In this document: positions 1-8,611 of the stretch, one piece after another | Layout of the letters: every line of letters begins with the position of its first letter | How positions within the stretch are numbered: the first letter of the stretch is position 1 | Assembly: GCF_003984645.1 (NCBI RefSeq) | Contig: NZ_RWKI01000013.1 | Location: 1-64,000 of the forward strand | Reading direction: 5' to 3' | From: Variovorax sp. MHTC-1 | GTDB lineage: Bacteria; Pseudomonadota; Gammaproteobacteria; Burkholderiales; Burkholderiaceae_C | DNA length: 64,000 bases | Made by a program: the position numbers and the translations under genes | Notes under the pieces: generated by a model | What the model saw: only the letters and a program-made list of their open reading frames with translations | Database searches by the model: none | Told to the model about the DNA's origin: nothing

Positions 1-6
1 CGCGTT

Positions 7-1362
7 CTATTCGAGGCTGGGCTCTGCCCGTTCTTCGGTCTCGACCGTCGCGGCCTCCGCAATCGCCAGCACCGCCGTGGCCGTGCGCTGCGCCGCGCCG
101 CGGTTCGAATTGGCGAAAGCCAGCGCGGCCTCGGCCATCGCTTCGCGCCGCTCGGGTTTCTCGACCAGCTTGAGCGCGGCCGTCACCGCCTGCTCCATGC
201 TGTCCACGCGCAGCGAGGCGCCGGCCGCGAGCGAAAGTTCGGCCGCCTCGGCGAAGTTGAAGGTCGACGGCCCCATGATCACCGGGCAACCGCAGGCCGC
301 GGCCTCGATCAGGTTCTGGCCGCCCAGCGGCTCGAAGCTGCCGCCCAGCAGCGCTGCGTCGGCCAGGCCGTAGTAGAGCGCCATCTCGCCCAAGGAATCG
401 CCGAGCCAGATCTCGCATTCCGCCGGCGCGCCGGCCGCGCTGCGCCGCGCCACCGCGAAGCCGTGCGATTCGACCAGCGCCGCGACCTCGTCGAAGCGTT
501 GCGGATGGCGCGGCACGATCATCCATTGCACGTCGTGCACGCGCTTGGCGATCGAATGCACCGCATCCTGCGCCGGCGGCACCGGCGCCAGCGCACCGAA
601 GCGCTTGAGCACTTCGAGCAGCTGCGCTTCCTCGCCGTCGCGCGAGCTTGCGAGCACCACCACCGGCCTCGGCAGCTGCTCGCGCAGGCGCGCGGCCGCG
701 CCGAGCTGGCGCGCATCGGGCGTGGCGTCGAACTTGAGGTTGCCGAACACGCCCGCCACCTTGGCGCCGAGCGAAACCAGCCGGTGCGAATCGGCCTCGG
801 TCTGCGCCCATACCGCGGCCAATGCCGAGTAAGCGGGCCGCGCGAGCCAGCCCAGGCGCTCGGCCGAGGCCAGCGAGTTCTCGTTCAGCCGCGCGTTGGC
901 CAGCACCAGCGGAATGCCGCGTTCGGCGCAGGCTGCCGACATCTGGGGCCAGACCTCGGTTTCCATCAGCACGCCGATGCGCGGCTGGAAGCGATCGAGA
1001 AAGCGCGCCACCGGTTCGGGCGCATCCCAGGGCTGCCAGACCTGCAGATCGCCGGGCTCCAGCAGCTTGGCGCCCTCCTCGCGCCCGGTGGCCGTGCCGT
1101 TGGTCAGCAGGATCGGAATGCCCGGGTACTGACGCCGCAGCTCGGCGATCAGGATGCCGGCCGCACGCGCCTCGCCGAGCGAGACCGCATGGATCCAGCA
1201 CCAGCCGGTGCCGCTCGCGGCCTCGTCATAGTGGCCGAAGCGCTCCTCGACTGCATGCGCATAGCCGGGCTCGGCCACGGCCCGGCGCCGCAGCTTGCGC
1301 CGCACCAGGGGTTCGGCCAGGGAAGTGAAGACGCCGTAGAGGCGCAGCAGCAACGAACGCAC
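7..1362 (-). CDS. waaA: 3-deoxy-D-manno-octulosonic acid (Kdo) transferase
   Basis: This 451-residue protein looks like WaaA/KdtA, the inner-membrane glycosyltransferase that adds Kdo from CMP-Kdo to lipid A precursor during LPS core synthesis. The N-terminal segment (MRSLLLRLYGVFTSL) fits the membrane anchor. HAVSLGE near residue 58, the acceptor-side METEVWP and the C-terminal GGSFEPLGGQNLIEAA donor-site motif are all visible. The start codon is GTG, 15 bases after the stop of the upstream phosphomannomutase gene, so the two are probably one operon. A segment of about 20 residues between VVLASSRDGEE and MIVPRHP is longer than I expect for the family and may be a lineage insertion. Assignment is confident. 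Confidence 0.93.
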   Translation of the reverse strand: MRSLLLRLYGVFTSLAEPLVRRKLRRRAVAEPGYAHAVEERFGHYDEAASGTGWCWIHAVSLGEARAAGILIAELRRQYPGIPILLTNGTATGREEGAKLLEPGDLQVWQPWDAPEPVARFLDRFQPRIGVLMETEVWPQMSAACAERGIPLVLANARLNENSLASAERLGWLARPAYSALAAVWAQTEADSHRLVSLGAKVAGVFGNLKFDATPDARQLGAAARLREQLPRPVVVLASSRDGEEAQLLEVLKRFGALAPVPPAQDAVHSIAKRVHDVQWMIVPRHPQRFDEVAALVESHGFAVARRSAAGAPAECEIWLGDSLGEMALYYGLADAALLGGSFEPLGGQNLIEAAACGCPVIMGPSTFNFAEAAELSLAAGASLRVDSMEQAVTAALKLVEKPERREAMAEAALAFANSNRGAAQRTATAVLAIAEAATVETEERAEPSLE

Positions 1363-1377
1363 GCTTTGAGCTGGAGT

Positions 1378-2760
1378 TCAGTGTGCGGCTTCGGCCAGCG
1401 TGGCGTCGGGCTTCACGCTCTTCAGGAGCGCGAGCATCTCCTTCTGGATGCGATCCAGCGCCGCCTGCGTCTGGCCCTCGAAGCGCAGCACCAGCACCGG
1501 CGTGGTGTTGGAGGCGCGAATGAGGCCGAAGCCGTCGGGCCAGTCGACGCGCACGCCGTCGATGGTCGAGACCTTGGCCGGCGCATCGAACTTCGCGGTC
1601 TGCACGAGCTGGTCGACCACGGCGTGGGGCTCGCCCTCGGCGCACTTGACGTTGAGTTCCGGCGTCGAGAAGCTGGTCGGCAGTGCGTTGAGCGTGTCGC
1701 TCGCATTCGGCGTCTTGCTCAGGATCTCCAGCAGGCGGCAACCGGCATAGGTGCCGTCGTCGAAGCCGAACCAGCGCTCCTTGAAGAAGATGTGGCCGCT
1801 CATCTCGCCGCCCAAGGGCGATGCGATCTCCTTCATCTTGGCCTTGATGAGCGAGTGGCCGGTCTTGTAGATCAGCGGCTTGCCGCCGGCGGCCTCGATC
1901 GCGGGGCCGAGGCGCTGCGAACACTTGACGTCGTAGACGATGGTGCCGCCCGGCACGCGCGAGAGCACGTCCTGCGCGAACAGCATCATCTGGCGGTCAG
2001 GGTAGATGTTCTGCCCGTCCTTGGTGACGATGCCGAGGCGGTCGCCGTCGCCGTCGAAGGCCAGGCCCAGCTCGGCGTCGCCGGTTTGCAGCGCGGCGAT
2101 CAGGTCCTTGAGGTTCTCGGGCTTGCTGGGATCGGGGTGGTGGTTCGGAAAATTGCCATCGACCTCGCTGAAGAGCTCGGTCACCTCGCAGCCGATGGCA
2201 CGCAGGATCGCCGGAGCCGACGCGCCGGCGATGCCGTTGCCCGAATCGACCACGATCTTGAGCGGACGCGCCAGCTTGATGTCGCCGACGATGCGCTGCG
2301 TGTAGGCCTCGGTCACGTCCACCTTGCGCACGCTGCCGCCGGGGGCGAGCTTGGCGCTGCCGGCTTCCATCACCTTGTAGAGGCCCTGGATCTCGTCGCC
2401 GTAGATCGCGCGGCCGGCCAGTACCATCTTGAAACCGTTGTAGTCCTTCGGGTTGTGGCTCCCGGTGACCTGGATGCCGCTGTTCGACAGCGTGCTGGCC
2501 GCGAAATAGAGCATCGGCGTCGTGACCGCGCCGACATCGATCACCTCGATGCCGGTGGCCACCAGGCCGGCAACCAGCGCCTCGACGATGGCCGGGCCCG
2601 ACAGGCGTCCGTCGCGCCCCACTGCCACCGACTTCTCGCCCGCTGCGCGCGCCGCGCTGCCGAAGGCCTTGCCGAGCGCCTCGGCAACCTCGGCGTCGAG
2701 CGTGGTGGGCACGACGCCGCGAATGTCATAGGCCTTGAAGATCGATGCACTGAGCTGCAT
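1378..2760 (-). CDS. phosphomannomutase/phosphoglucomutase
   Basis: A 460-residue alpha-D-phosphohexomutase (AlgC/ManB type) that interconverts hexose 1- and 6-phosphates for LPS or exopolysaccharide sugar nucleotides. The substrate motif FKAYDIRG is near residue 9, the phosphoserine loop is VTGSHNPKDYNGFK, the metal loop is FDGDGDRLG and the sugar-binding loop is GGEMSGH. The reading frame stays open further upstream, but I place the start at 2760. There AAGGAAG precedes the ATG and the conserved domain begins within ten residues. The downstream gene is waaA, 15 bases away. Whether the preferred substrate is mannose or glucose phosphate cannot be read from sequence, so no gene symbol is given. 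Confidence 0.93.
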   Translation of the reverse strand: MQLSASIFKAYDIRGVVPTTLDAEVAEALGKAFGSAARAAGEKSVAVGRDGRLSGPAIVEALVAGLVATGIEVIDVGAVTTPMLYFAASTLSNSGIQVTGSHNPKDYNGFKMVLAGRAIYGDEIQGLYKVMEAGSAKLAPGGSVRKVDVTEAYTQRIVGDIKLARPLKIVVDSGNGIAGASAPAILRAIGCEVTELFSEVDGNFPNHHPDPSKPENLKDLIAALQTGDAELGLAFDGDGDRLGIVTKDGQNIYPDRQMMLFAQDVLSRVPGGTIVYDVKCSQRLGPAIEAAGGKPLIYKTGHSLIKAKMKEIASPLGGEMSGHIFFKERWFGFDDGTYAGCRLLEILSKTPNASDTLNALPTSFSTPELNVKCAEGEPHAVVDQLVQTAKFDAPAKVSTIDGVRVDWPDGFGLIRASNTTPVLVLRFEGQTQAALDRIQKEMLALLKSVKPDATLAEAAH

Positions 2761-2876
2761 GGGCTTCCTTTGAATTTGAAAGTTCACAAACTGAGGACCA
2801 TTGTAGGCATGGCCCTCCTGAGCCAAATGTCCGGAAATGGCTACTCCTGCGCGCCGGGACACCTATCATTCCCCGC

Positions 2877-4421
2877 ATGCTTGCCGCCACCGCACCCACC
2901 GCCGGACTCGAGAGCGACGCCTGCTACCTGGCCATGAAGGCTCACGATGCACGCTTCGACGGCTCCTTCTTCACCGGCGTGACTTCCACCGGCGTCTACT
3001 GCCGCCCGGTCTGCCGCGTGAAGCTGCCGCGGCGCGAGAACTGCCGCTTCTTCCGCCATGCGGCGCAGGCCGAGGCAGCGGGCTTTCGGCCTTGCCTGCG
3101 CTGCCGGCCCGAGCTCGCGCCGCGGGCCGCGAGTTGGTCGACCGAAGACGCATCGCGCATTCTTGCCTTGCAAGCCGCGCGCCTGATCGACGAACCCGAT
3201 GCCTGGGACGAGGACGGGCCCGGCGCCGCGCGCATCGCCGCACGGCTCGGCGTGAGCGACCGCCACCTGCGCCGCATCTTCGAGACCCAGTTCGGCGTGT
3301 CGCCGCTGCAGTACCTGCAGACGCGCCGCCTGCTGGCAGCCAAGCAGCTGATCGCCGACACGCGGCTGCCGATGACGCAGGTCGCGCTGGCCAGCGGCTT
3401 CGCGAGCGTGCGCCGCTTCAATGCGGCCTTCGTGACGCACTACGGACTCAATCCGAGCGCGCTGCGGCGCGCCGGCCCTGCCGGCGATGGCCGCGAAGGC
3501 GAGGCCGTCAACGTGCGGCTGGGCTTTCGGCCGCCCTACGACGCGGCCGCGATGCTGGGCTTCTTCGCGCGCCGGGCCCTCGGCGGCGTCGAGTCGATCA
3601 CCGACACCGGCGGCGTGCCGCAACTGGCGCGCACGCTGCGCGTCGTGCAGGGCGAGCACGTGCATGCGGGCTGGCTGCAGCTTCGCTTCGACGCAGAGCG
3701 CGAGCAGCTGCTGCTGCGCGTCGGCGATTCGCTGGCCGCGGTGCTGCCGATCGTGATCAGCCGCGTGCGCGCCATGCTCGACCTGGATGCCGAGCCGATG
3801 GCGATCAACGGCGCGCTGCATGCAGCCTTTCCGCACGGCGACGGGCTGCGCGTGCCGGGCACGGTCGATGGCTTCGAGCTCGCGGTGCGCGCCGTGCTCG
3901 GCCAGCAGATCACGGTGGCCGCAGCGCGCACCATGGGCACGCGGCTGGTGCAGGCCTTCGGCGCACCGGTCGCGACGCCGGTCGCCGGGCTGGACCGCCT
4001 GTTCCCCACGCCGGCGGCCATCGCAGCCGCGAGCGGCGACGCGCTGGGCCAGCTCGGCATCGTGCGGCAACGCCAGGCCGCGTTGAGCGCGCTCGCGCGC
4101 GAAGTGCAAGCGGGCCGGCTGGCATTGCATGCCGGCGCCGACGTCCCCGCCACCCTCGCGGCCCTGCAGGCCCTGCCCGGCATCGGCGACTGGACCGCGC
4201 AGTACATCGCGATGCGCGCACTGCGCTGGCCCGATGCCTTCCCGGCCGGCGACGTCGCGCTGCAGAAGGCGCTCCGCGTCTCCTCGGCACGCGCGGCGAC
4301 CGAAGCCTCGCAAGCCTGGCGTCCGTGGCGCAGCTACGCTGTGCTGCGGGCCTGGCACAGTCTTCCCCCTGTTTCTCCCGCTGTCGATGCCGCGGCAGCC
4401 CTTTCTTCCGATCCGCCATGA
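2877..4421 (+). CDS. Ada/AraC/AlkA fusion: methyl-phosphotriester sensor and 3-methyladenine DNA glycosylase II
   Basis: A 514-residue three-part repair protein. Residues about 14-80 form an Ada-type zinc domain with Cys42, Cys46, Cys73 and Cys76; in the family the first of these accepts methyl groups from DNA phosphotriesters. Residues about 90-195 are an AraC-type double helix-turn-helix. Residues about 205-500 are AlkA-like, with the HhH segment LPGIGDWTAQYIAMRAL and catalytic Asp459 in FPAGD. It probably excises alkylated bases and activates its own operon. Its TGA overlaps the ATG of ogt, which indicates translational coupling. No strong Shine-Dalgarno precedes 2877. An in-frame ATG at 2934 is possible but would cut into the Ada domain. 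Confidence 0.9.
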   Translation: MLAATAPTAGLESDACYLAMKAHDARFDGSFFTGVTSTGVYCRPVCRVKLPRRENCRFFRHAAQAEAAGFRPCLRCRPELAPRAASWSTEDASRILALQAARLIDEPDAWDEDGPGAARIAARLGVSDRHLRRIFETQFGVSPLQYLQTRRLLAAKQLIADTRLPMTQVALASGFASVRRFNAAFVTHYGLNPSALRRAGPAGDGREGEAVNVRLGFRPPYDAAAMLGFFARRALGGVESITDTGGVPQLARTLRVVQGEHVHAGWLQLRFDAEREQLLLRVGDSLAAVLPIVISRVRAMLDLDAEPMAINGALHAAFPHGDGLRVPGTVDGFELAVRAVLGQQITVAAARTMGTRLVQAFGAPVATPVAGLDRLFPTPAAIAAASGDALGQLGIVRQRQAALSALAREVQAGRLALHAGADVPATLAALQALPGIGDWTAQYIAMRALRWPDAFPAGDVALQKALRVSSARAATEASQAWRPWRSYAVLRAWHSLPPVSPAVDAAAALSSDPP

Positions 4422-4915
4422 AATTCAAGAACACCCCCATTCGCAGCAGCTGTATCGACAGCCCGCTCGGCGGCATCACGCTGGCCGCCACCGACGAAGG
4501 CCTGGCCGGCGCCTGGTTCGACCGGCAACGCCACTGGCCCGACACGGGCGGCTGGCAGCCCGATGCAGACCATCCGGTGCTGCGCGAGGCGGCCACGCAG
4601 CTCGCCGACTACTTCGCCGGCAGGCGCCGGCATTTCGACCTGCCGCTCGACCTCTCGCACGGCACCGGCTTCCAGCAGGCGGTGTGGCAGGCCCTGCTCG
4701 CCATTCCCGCGGGCCGCACCACCAGCTACGGCGCCTTGAGCGCCGGCATCGGCAAGCCGGCCGCCGTACGCGCGGTCGGCGCCGCCGTGGGCCGCAATCC
4801 GATCAGCGTGATCGTCCCTTGCCACCGTGTGCTGGGCACCAACGGCTCGCTGACCGGCTATGCAGGCGGACTCGAGCGCAAGAGCGCGCTGCTCGAACTG
4901 GAAGGTGCACTGTGA
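4418..4915 (+). CDS. ogt: methylated-DNA-[protein]-cysteine S-methyltransferase
   Basis: A 165-residue suicide methyltransferase that repairs O6-methylguanine and O4-methylthymine by moving the methyl group to its own cysteine. The active site PCHRV is at Cys135, the arginine-finger/HTH helix region AAVRAVGAAVGRNP precedes it, and the Ogt N-terminal domain (SPLGGITLAATDEGLAG) is intact. The ATG lies inside the stop of the Ada-AlkA gene (ATGA), and its own stop overlaps the GTG start of the next gene. The three reading frames therefore look like one coupled adaptive-response operon. Length is normal for Ogt proteins that lack the Ada domain. Confidence 0.94.
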   Translation: MKFKNTPIRSSCIDSPLGGITLAATDEGLAGAWFDRQRHWPDTGGWQPDADHPVLREAATQLADYFAGRRRHFDLPLDLSHGTGFQQAVWQALLAIPAGRTTSYGALSAGIGKPAAVRAVGAAVGRNPISVIVPCHRVLGTNGSLTGYAGGLERKSALLELEGAL

Positions 4916-5892
4916 GCGAAGGCGACTGCACGACAACCTCTGCTGCGCTCCCGACCGCCGCGCGTCCCGCCAGCCGACGCTGGCTGGTCGATCTGGTGCT
5001 CTTGGGCATGCTCTGGGGCGCGTCCTTCCTGTTCATGCGCGTCGGCGCCGCCGAGTTCGGCGCGCTGCCGACGGCCGCGGTGCGCGTCGCGATCGCGATG
5101 TTGTTTCTGCTCCCGCTGCTGTTCATGCGCAGCCAATGGTCCAGCTTCACGCAGTACTGGAAGCCGGCGCTCGGCATCGGCGTGCTCAACTCCGGCCTGC
5201 CCTTCGCCTTCTTCTCCTTCGCACTGCTCACCATCAACAGTGGCCTCGCCGCCGTGATCAACGCGACGGTGCCGATGTTCGGCGCGCTGGTGGCCTGGGG
5301 CTTCTTCGGCGAGCGGCCCGATCGCTCGCGCACGCTCGGCCTCGTGATCGGCTTCGCCGGCGTCGCGATGTTGGCCGGCCGCAGCGCGGGCTTGCAGTCG
5401 GGCGCGGACGAGACTGCTGCACGCTGGGCCATCGGCGCCTGTCTCGCGGCCTGCATCTGCTATGCCTTCGCGGCCAGCCTGACGCGCAAGCACCTGGGCG
5501 GCGTGCCGGCGCTCGCCACCGCGACCGGCAGCCAGATCGGCGCCACGCTGGCGCTCGCGCTGCCGGCCCTTTGGTTCTGGCCGGCGACGATGCCGAGCCT
5601 GCAGGCCTGGCTCGCGCTGATCGTGCTCGGCACCGCCTGCACCGGCCTGGCCTACATCCTGTTCTTCCGCCTGATCGAGACCGCCGGCCCGGCGCGCGCG
5701 CTGACCGTGACTTTCCTGGTGCCGGTTTTCGCGCTGTTCTACGGCGCCGTCTTCCTCGGCGAGGAGATCACGCAGTGGATGCTGATCTGCGCGGTGGTGA
5801 TCGTCTGCGGCGTGGCCTTGTCGACGGGGCTGGTCAAGCTGGGTCGCCGGCAGCGCGACGTTGCTATTGCATCGCCCCGGCCACCACGTTGA
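4912..5892 (+). CDS. EamA/DMT-family permease
   Basis: A 326-residue inner-membrane protein with about ten hydrophobic segments in two EamA repeats, the layout of drug/metabolite transporter (DMT) exporters. Conserved pieces include LLGMLWGASFLFMRVG near residue 30, INATVPMFGALVAW in the first repeat and FLVPVFALFYGAVFLGEEI at the end of the second. The start is GTG at 4912, overlapping the ogt stop. The substrate is unknown. Coupling to two alkylation-repair genes suggests, but does not prove, expression under alkylation stress. The 3' end overlaps the convergent DUF1345 gene by 29 bases. Confidence 0.85.
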   Translation: MSEGDCTTTSAALPTAARPASRRWLVDLVLLGMLWGASFLFMRVGAAEFGALPTAAVRVAIAMLFLLPLLFMRSQWSSFTQYWKPALGIGVLNSGLPFAFFSFALLTINSGLAAVINATVPMFGALVAWGFFGERPDRSRTLGLVIGFAGVAMLAGRSAGLQSGADETAARWAIGACLAACICYAFAASLTRKHLGGVPALATATGSQIGATLALALPALWFWPATMPSLQAWLALIVLGTACTGLAYILFFRLIETAGPARALTVTFLVPVFALFYGAVFLGEEITQWMLICAVVIVCGVALSTGLVKLGRRQRDVAIASPRPPR

Positions 5893-6517
5893 TCGACAGC
5901 GCAAGCACCAGCATGTTGAAGGCGAAGGACAGCACGCTGTGCACCAGCGTGATGCGCCGCATTTCGCGCGAGCTGACCTGCACGTCGGACACCTGCGAGC
6001 ACATGCCGACCACGAAGGCGTAGTAGAGAAAGTCGAAGTAGTCGGGGTCCAGCTTGCCGGGGAAATCCAGCCCCGGGTGCTCGCGCCCGCTTTCCACCTG
6101 GTAGTAGCGGTGCGCGTAGTGGAAACCGTAGATCGTGTGGATCATGAGCCAGGAGCCCGCCAGCGCGACCAGCCCGAGCGCGATGTGACCGGCGCGCTCC
6201 GTGCCGCCCATCTGCTTGACCTGCTGTAGCAGCATCGCGATCGCCACCACGCTGGCGCCGACCACGCCGAGCATGCTTGCGAGGATCAGCGCGCTGGGCT
6301 GGTCCAGCGACACCGCACGCAGCCGCGTGCTTTCTGCATCCGAACGCTCGGCCAGCCACCAGGCCGACAGCAGGTACACGGCGGCGCCGAAGCACCAGCC
6401 CAGCAGGCCGCGCGCAATGCCGTCCAGCGGCCAGGGCAGCAGGGCCGCCGCCAGGCCGATGATTGCGCAGCACAGCAGGCGCTGCCAGCCGACCATCCAG
6501 GAAAAAAGGATGCGCAT
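5864..6517 (-). CDS. DUF1345 family membrane protein
   Basis: A 217-residue integral membrane protein with about five hydrophobic segments, matching the DUF1345 family of unknown function. The family hallmark is visible around YFDFLYYAFVVGMCSQVSDVQVSS, with the preceding HTIYGFHYAHRYY. Start chosen at 6517 (MRILFSW), where the hydrophobic domain begins; the frame stays open upstream but overlaps the divergent cytochrome gene. It converges with the EamA gene and their 3' ends overlap by 29 bases, so the two transcripts are antisense at their ends. No function can be assigned. Confidence 0.85.
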   Translation of the reverse strand: MRILFSWMVGWQRLLCCAIIGLAAALLPWPLDGIARGLLGWCFGAAVYLLSAWWLAERSDAESTRLRAVSLDQPSALILASMLGVVGASVVAIAMLLQQVKQMGGTERAGHIALGLVALAGSWLMIHTIYGFHYAHRYYQVESGREHPGLDFPGKLDPDYFDFLYYAFVVGMCSQVSDVQVSSREMRRITLVHSVLSFAFNMLVLALSINVVAGAMQ

Positions 6518-6616
6518 GCGGGCACTGTAGCGCCCCGCGCCTGCAACTGGCCCGGTCGCCGGCGCGCACACTGAGCCTGTTCTACAGCCCACCATGCGGG
6601 GAGAATCGCGCGCAGC

Positions 6617-7333
6617 ATGAACATCCCACGCTTCTGGCGAACCCTGCTGTTCGCCGCCTGCGGCCTCGTGACGCTGCCGCCTGCCACCGCTGCGACAGCC
6701 GCGCGCGTCCCCGACACCATCGAGCAGCGCGTGGCCGCCTGCATCGCCTGCCACGGCCGCGAAGGCGCCAGCACCAACGCGGGCTACTTCCCGCGGCTGG
6801 CCGGCAAGCCCGAGGGCTACCTCTACAACCAGCTGCTGAGCTTTCGCGACGGGCGGCGCTTCAACAGCGACATGGTCCACATGGTGCGTCACCTCTCGGA
6901 TGCCTACCTGCGCGAGATCGCAGGCTACTTCGCCCAGCTCGACCTGCCCTACCCGCCCGTGCCCACCCGCACCGACGCGTCGGAGCAAAGCCTGCAGCAC
7001 GGCAAGACCCTCGCCCTGCAGGGCGATGCGCGCCGCGGCATTCCGGCCTGCGCCCAATGCCATGGCGAAGCGCTCACCGGTGTCGCGCCCGCCATTCCCT
7101 CGCTGCTGGGCCTGCCGCGCCTCTACCTCGCGTCGCAGCTCGGCGACTGGCTCAACAACGGCCGCCATGCGCTGCCGCCCGATTGCATGGCGCAGGTAGG
7201 GCGCAAGCTGAACTCGGCCGACATCAACGCGGTGGCGAGCTGGCTGGCCGTGCAGCCGGTGCCGGCGAATCCCAAGCCTGCAGCCGCGCTGCCGGGACCG
7301 CTGCCGATGCCTTGCAGCGCGATGGGGCGATGA
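6617..7333 (+). CDS. dihaem cytochrome c (c4-like)
   Basis: A 238-residue exported cytochrome c. A Sec signal peptide ends near residue 25 (VTLPPATAATA). Two CXXCH haem sites follow, CIACH at 42-46 and CAQCH at 145-149, each in a class I domain, the arrangement of cytochrome c4 and related periplasmic electron carriers. Its TGA overlaps the ATG of the trihaem cytochrome gene, so the two are co-translated and probably form one electron-transfer chain. No oxidoreductase subunit is adjacent. Likely an electron relay to a terminal oxidase; the donor is unknown. Confidence 0.86.
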   Translation: MNIPRFWRTLLFAACGLVTLPPATAATAARVPDTIEQRVAACIACHGREGASTNAGYFPRLAGKPEGYLYNQLLSFRDGRRFNSDMVHMVRHLSDAYLREIAGYFAQLDLPYPPVPTRTDASEQSLQHGKTLALQGDARRGIPACAQCHGEALTGVAPAIPSLLGLPRLYLASQLGDWLNNGRHALPPDCMAQVGRKLNSADINAVASWLAVQPVPANPKPAAALPGPLPMPCSAMGR

Positions 7334-8601
7334 ACGCCATGCGACGCTTTCTCTACGCGATCGTCATCGTGTTCGCGCTGCTGGCACTGGCCGCGCTCGC
7401 GATCGTCGCGCTCAACCTGCGCGGCGAAGACAAGCTGCCCGACACGCCGGCCGCCTTCACCGCCACGCCGGCCCTGGTCGAACGCGGCCGCTATCTCGCG
7501 CTGGCCGGCAACTGCGCCGGCTGCCACACGGCGCGCGGCGGCGCGCCCTATGCCGGTGGGCTTGGCATCGAGACGCCTTTCGGCACGGTGTACGCGAGCA
7601 ATCTCACGCCGCACGACAACGCCGGCATCGGCCGCTGGAGCGCCGCGCATTTCTGGCGCGCGCTGCACAACGGCCGCTCGATGGACGGGCGCCTGCTCTA
7701 CCCCGCCTTTCCCTATCCGAGCTTCACGCGCGTCACGCGCGAGGACTCCGACGCGATCTACGCCTACCTGCGCACCGTCCCGCCCGCGGCGACCCCGAAC
7801 GCGCCGCACAAGCTGCGCTTTCCCTACGACACGCAGGCCGCCCTCGCCGTCTGGCGCGCGCTCTTCTTCACGCCGGGAATCTTCGTCGCCGATCCCGCCA
7901 AGCCGGCCGAGTGGAACCGGGGCGCCTACCTGGTCGACGGCCTGGGCCACTGCATCGCCTGCCACGGCACGCGCAACGTGCTGGGCGCCACCGAGGAGAA
8001 GCTGGGCCTCGCGGGCGGCCCGGTCGAGAACTGGTATGCGCCATCGCTCAACTCCAGGCGCGAGGCCAGCGTCGCGGACTGGGACACGCAACACGTGGTC
8101 GCGCTGCTCAAGAACGGCAGCTCGCCGCGCGGCTCGGTCATGGGGCCGATGGCCGACGTGGTCTACCGCAGCACCCAGCACCTGAGCGAGACAGATCTGC
8201 AGGCGATGGCGGTGTTCCTGAAGCAACTGCCAGAACGCGTGCCGACTGCTGCAGCGACAGCACCCGCGGGCCGCGACGCGCGCGTGATGGCGCGCGGCGC
8301 GCAGATCTATGACCAGCGCTGCGCGTACTGCCACGGCGACGCCGGCCAGGGCGCCGAGGGTGCCTACCCGCCGCTCGCGGGCAATCGCGTGGTCCGGATG
8401 GACTCGACCGTCAACCTGGTGCAGATAGTGCGCCACGGCGGTTTCCTGCCAGCCACGGCGGGCAATCCGCGCCCCTATGGCATGCCGCCTTTCGGCCATG
8501 TGCTCGACGACGACGGCATCGCCGCCGTGCTCACCTACATCCGTGGCTCGTGGGGCAACCATGCGCCGCCGGTCACGCGGCAGGAAACGATGCGCCGCTG
8601 A
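7330..8601 (+). CDS. membrane-anchored trihaem cytochrome c (alcohol/gluconate dehydrogenase cytochrome subunit type)
   Basis: A 423-residue protein with an N-terminal hydrophobic anchor (residues about 6-27) and three haem sites: CAGCH 62-66, CIACH 208-212 and CAYCH 331-335. Three class I domains in this order are typical of the cytochrome subunit that takes electrons from membrane dehydrogenases for alcohols, gluconate or nicotinate/isoquinoline. LERGRYL-like and YGGG-like family phrases occur here as LVERGRYLALAGNCAGCH. No dehydrogenase catalytic or small subunit flanks it, so the partner is unidentified. Start ATG at 7330 overlaps the stop of the dihaem cytochrome gene. Confidence 0.86.
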   Translation: MNAMRRFLYAIVIVFALLALAALAIVALNLRGEDKLPDTPAAFTATPALVERGRYLALAGNCAGCHTARGGAPYAGGLGIETPFGTVYASNLTPHDNAGIGRWSAAHFWRALHNGRSMDGRLLYPAFPYPSFTRVTREDSDAIYAYLRTVPPAATPNAPHKLRFPYDTQAALAVWRALFFTPGIFVADPAKPAEWNRGAYLVDGLGHCIACHGTRNVLGATEEKLGLAGGPVENWYAPSLNSRREASVADWDTQHVVALLKNGSSPRGSVMGPMADVVYRSTQHLSETDLQAMAVFLKQLPERVPTAAATAPAGRDARVMARGAQIYDQRCAYCHGDAGQGAEGAYPPLAGNRVVRMDSTVNLVQIVRHGGFLPATAGNPRPYGMPPFGHVLDDDGIAAVLTYIRGSWGNHAPPVTRQETMRR

Positions 8602-8611
8602 GAAGTCCCGC

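Noticed and set aside
463..2937. Long + strand reading frame of about 824 codons
   Set aside because: It is the shadow of waaA and the phosphomannomutase on the other strand; translation is Arg/His-rich with no motif.
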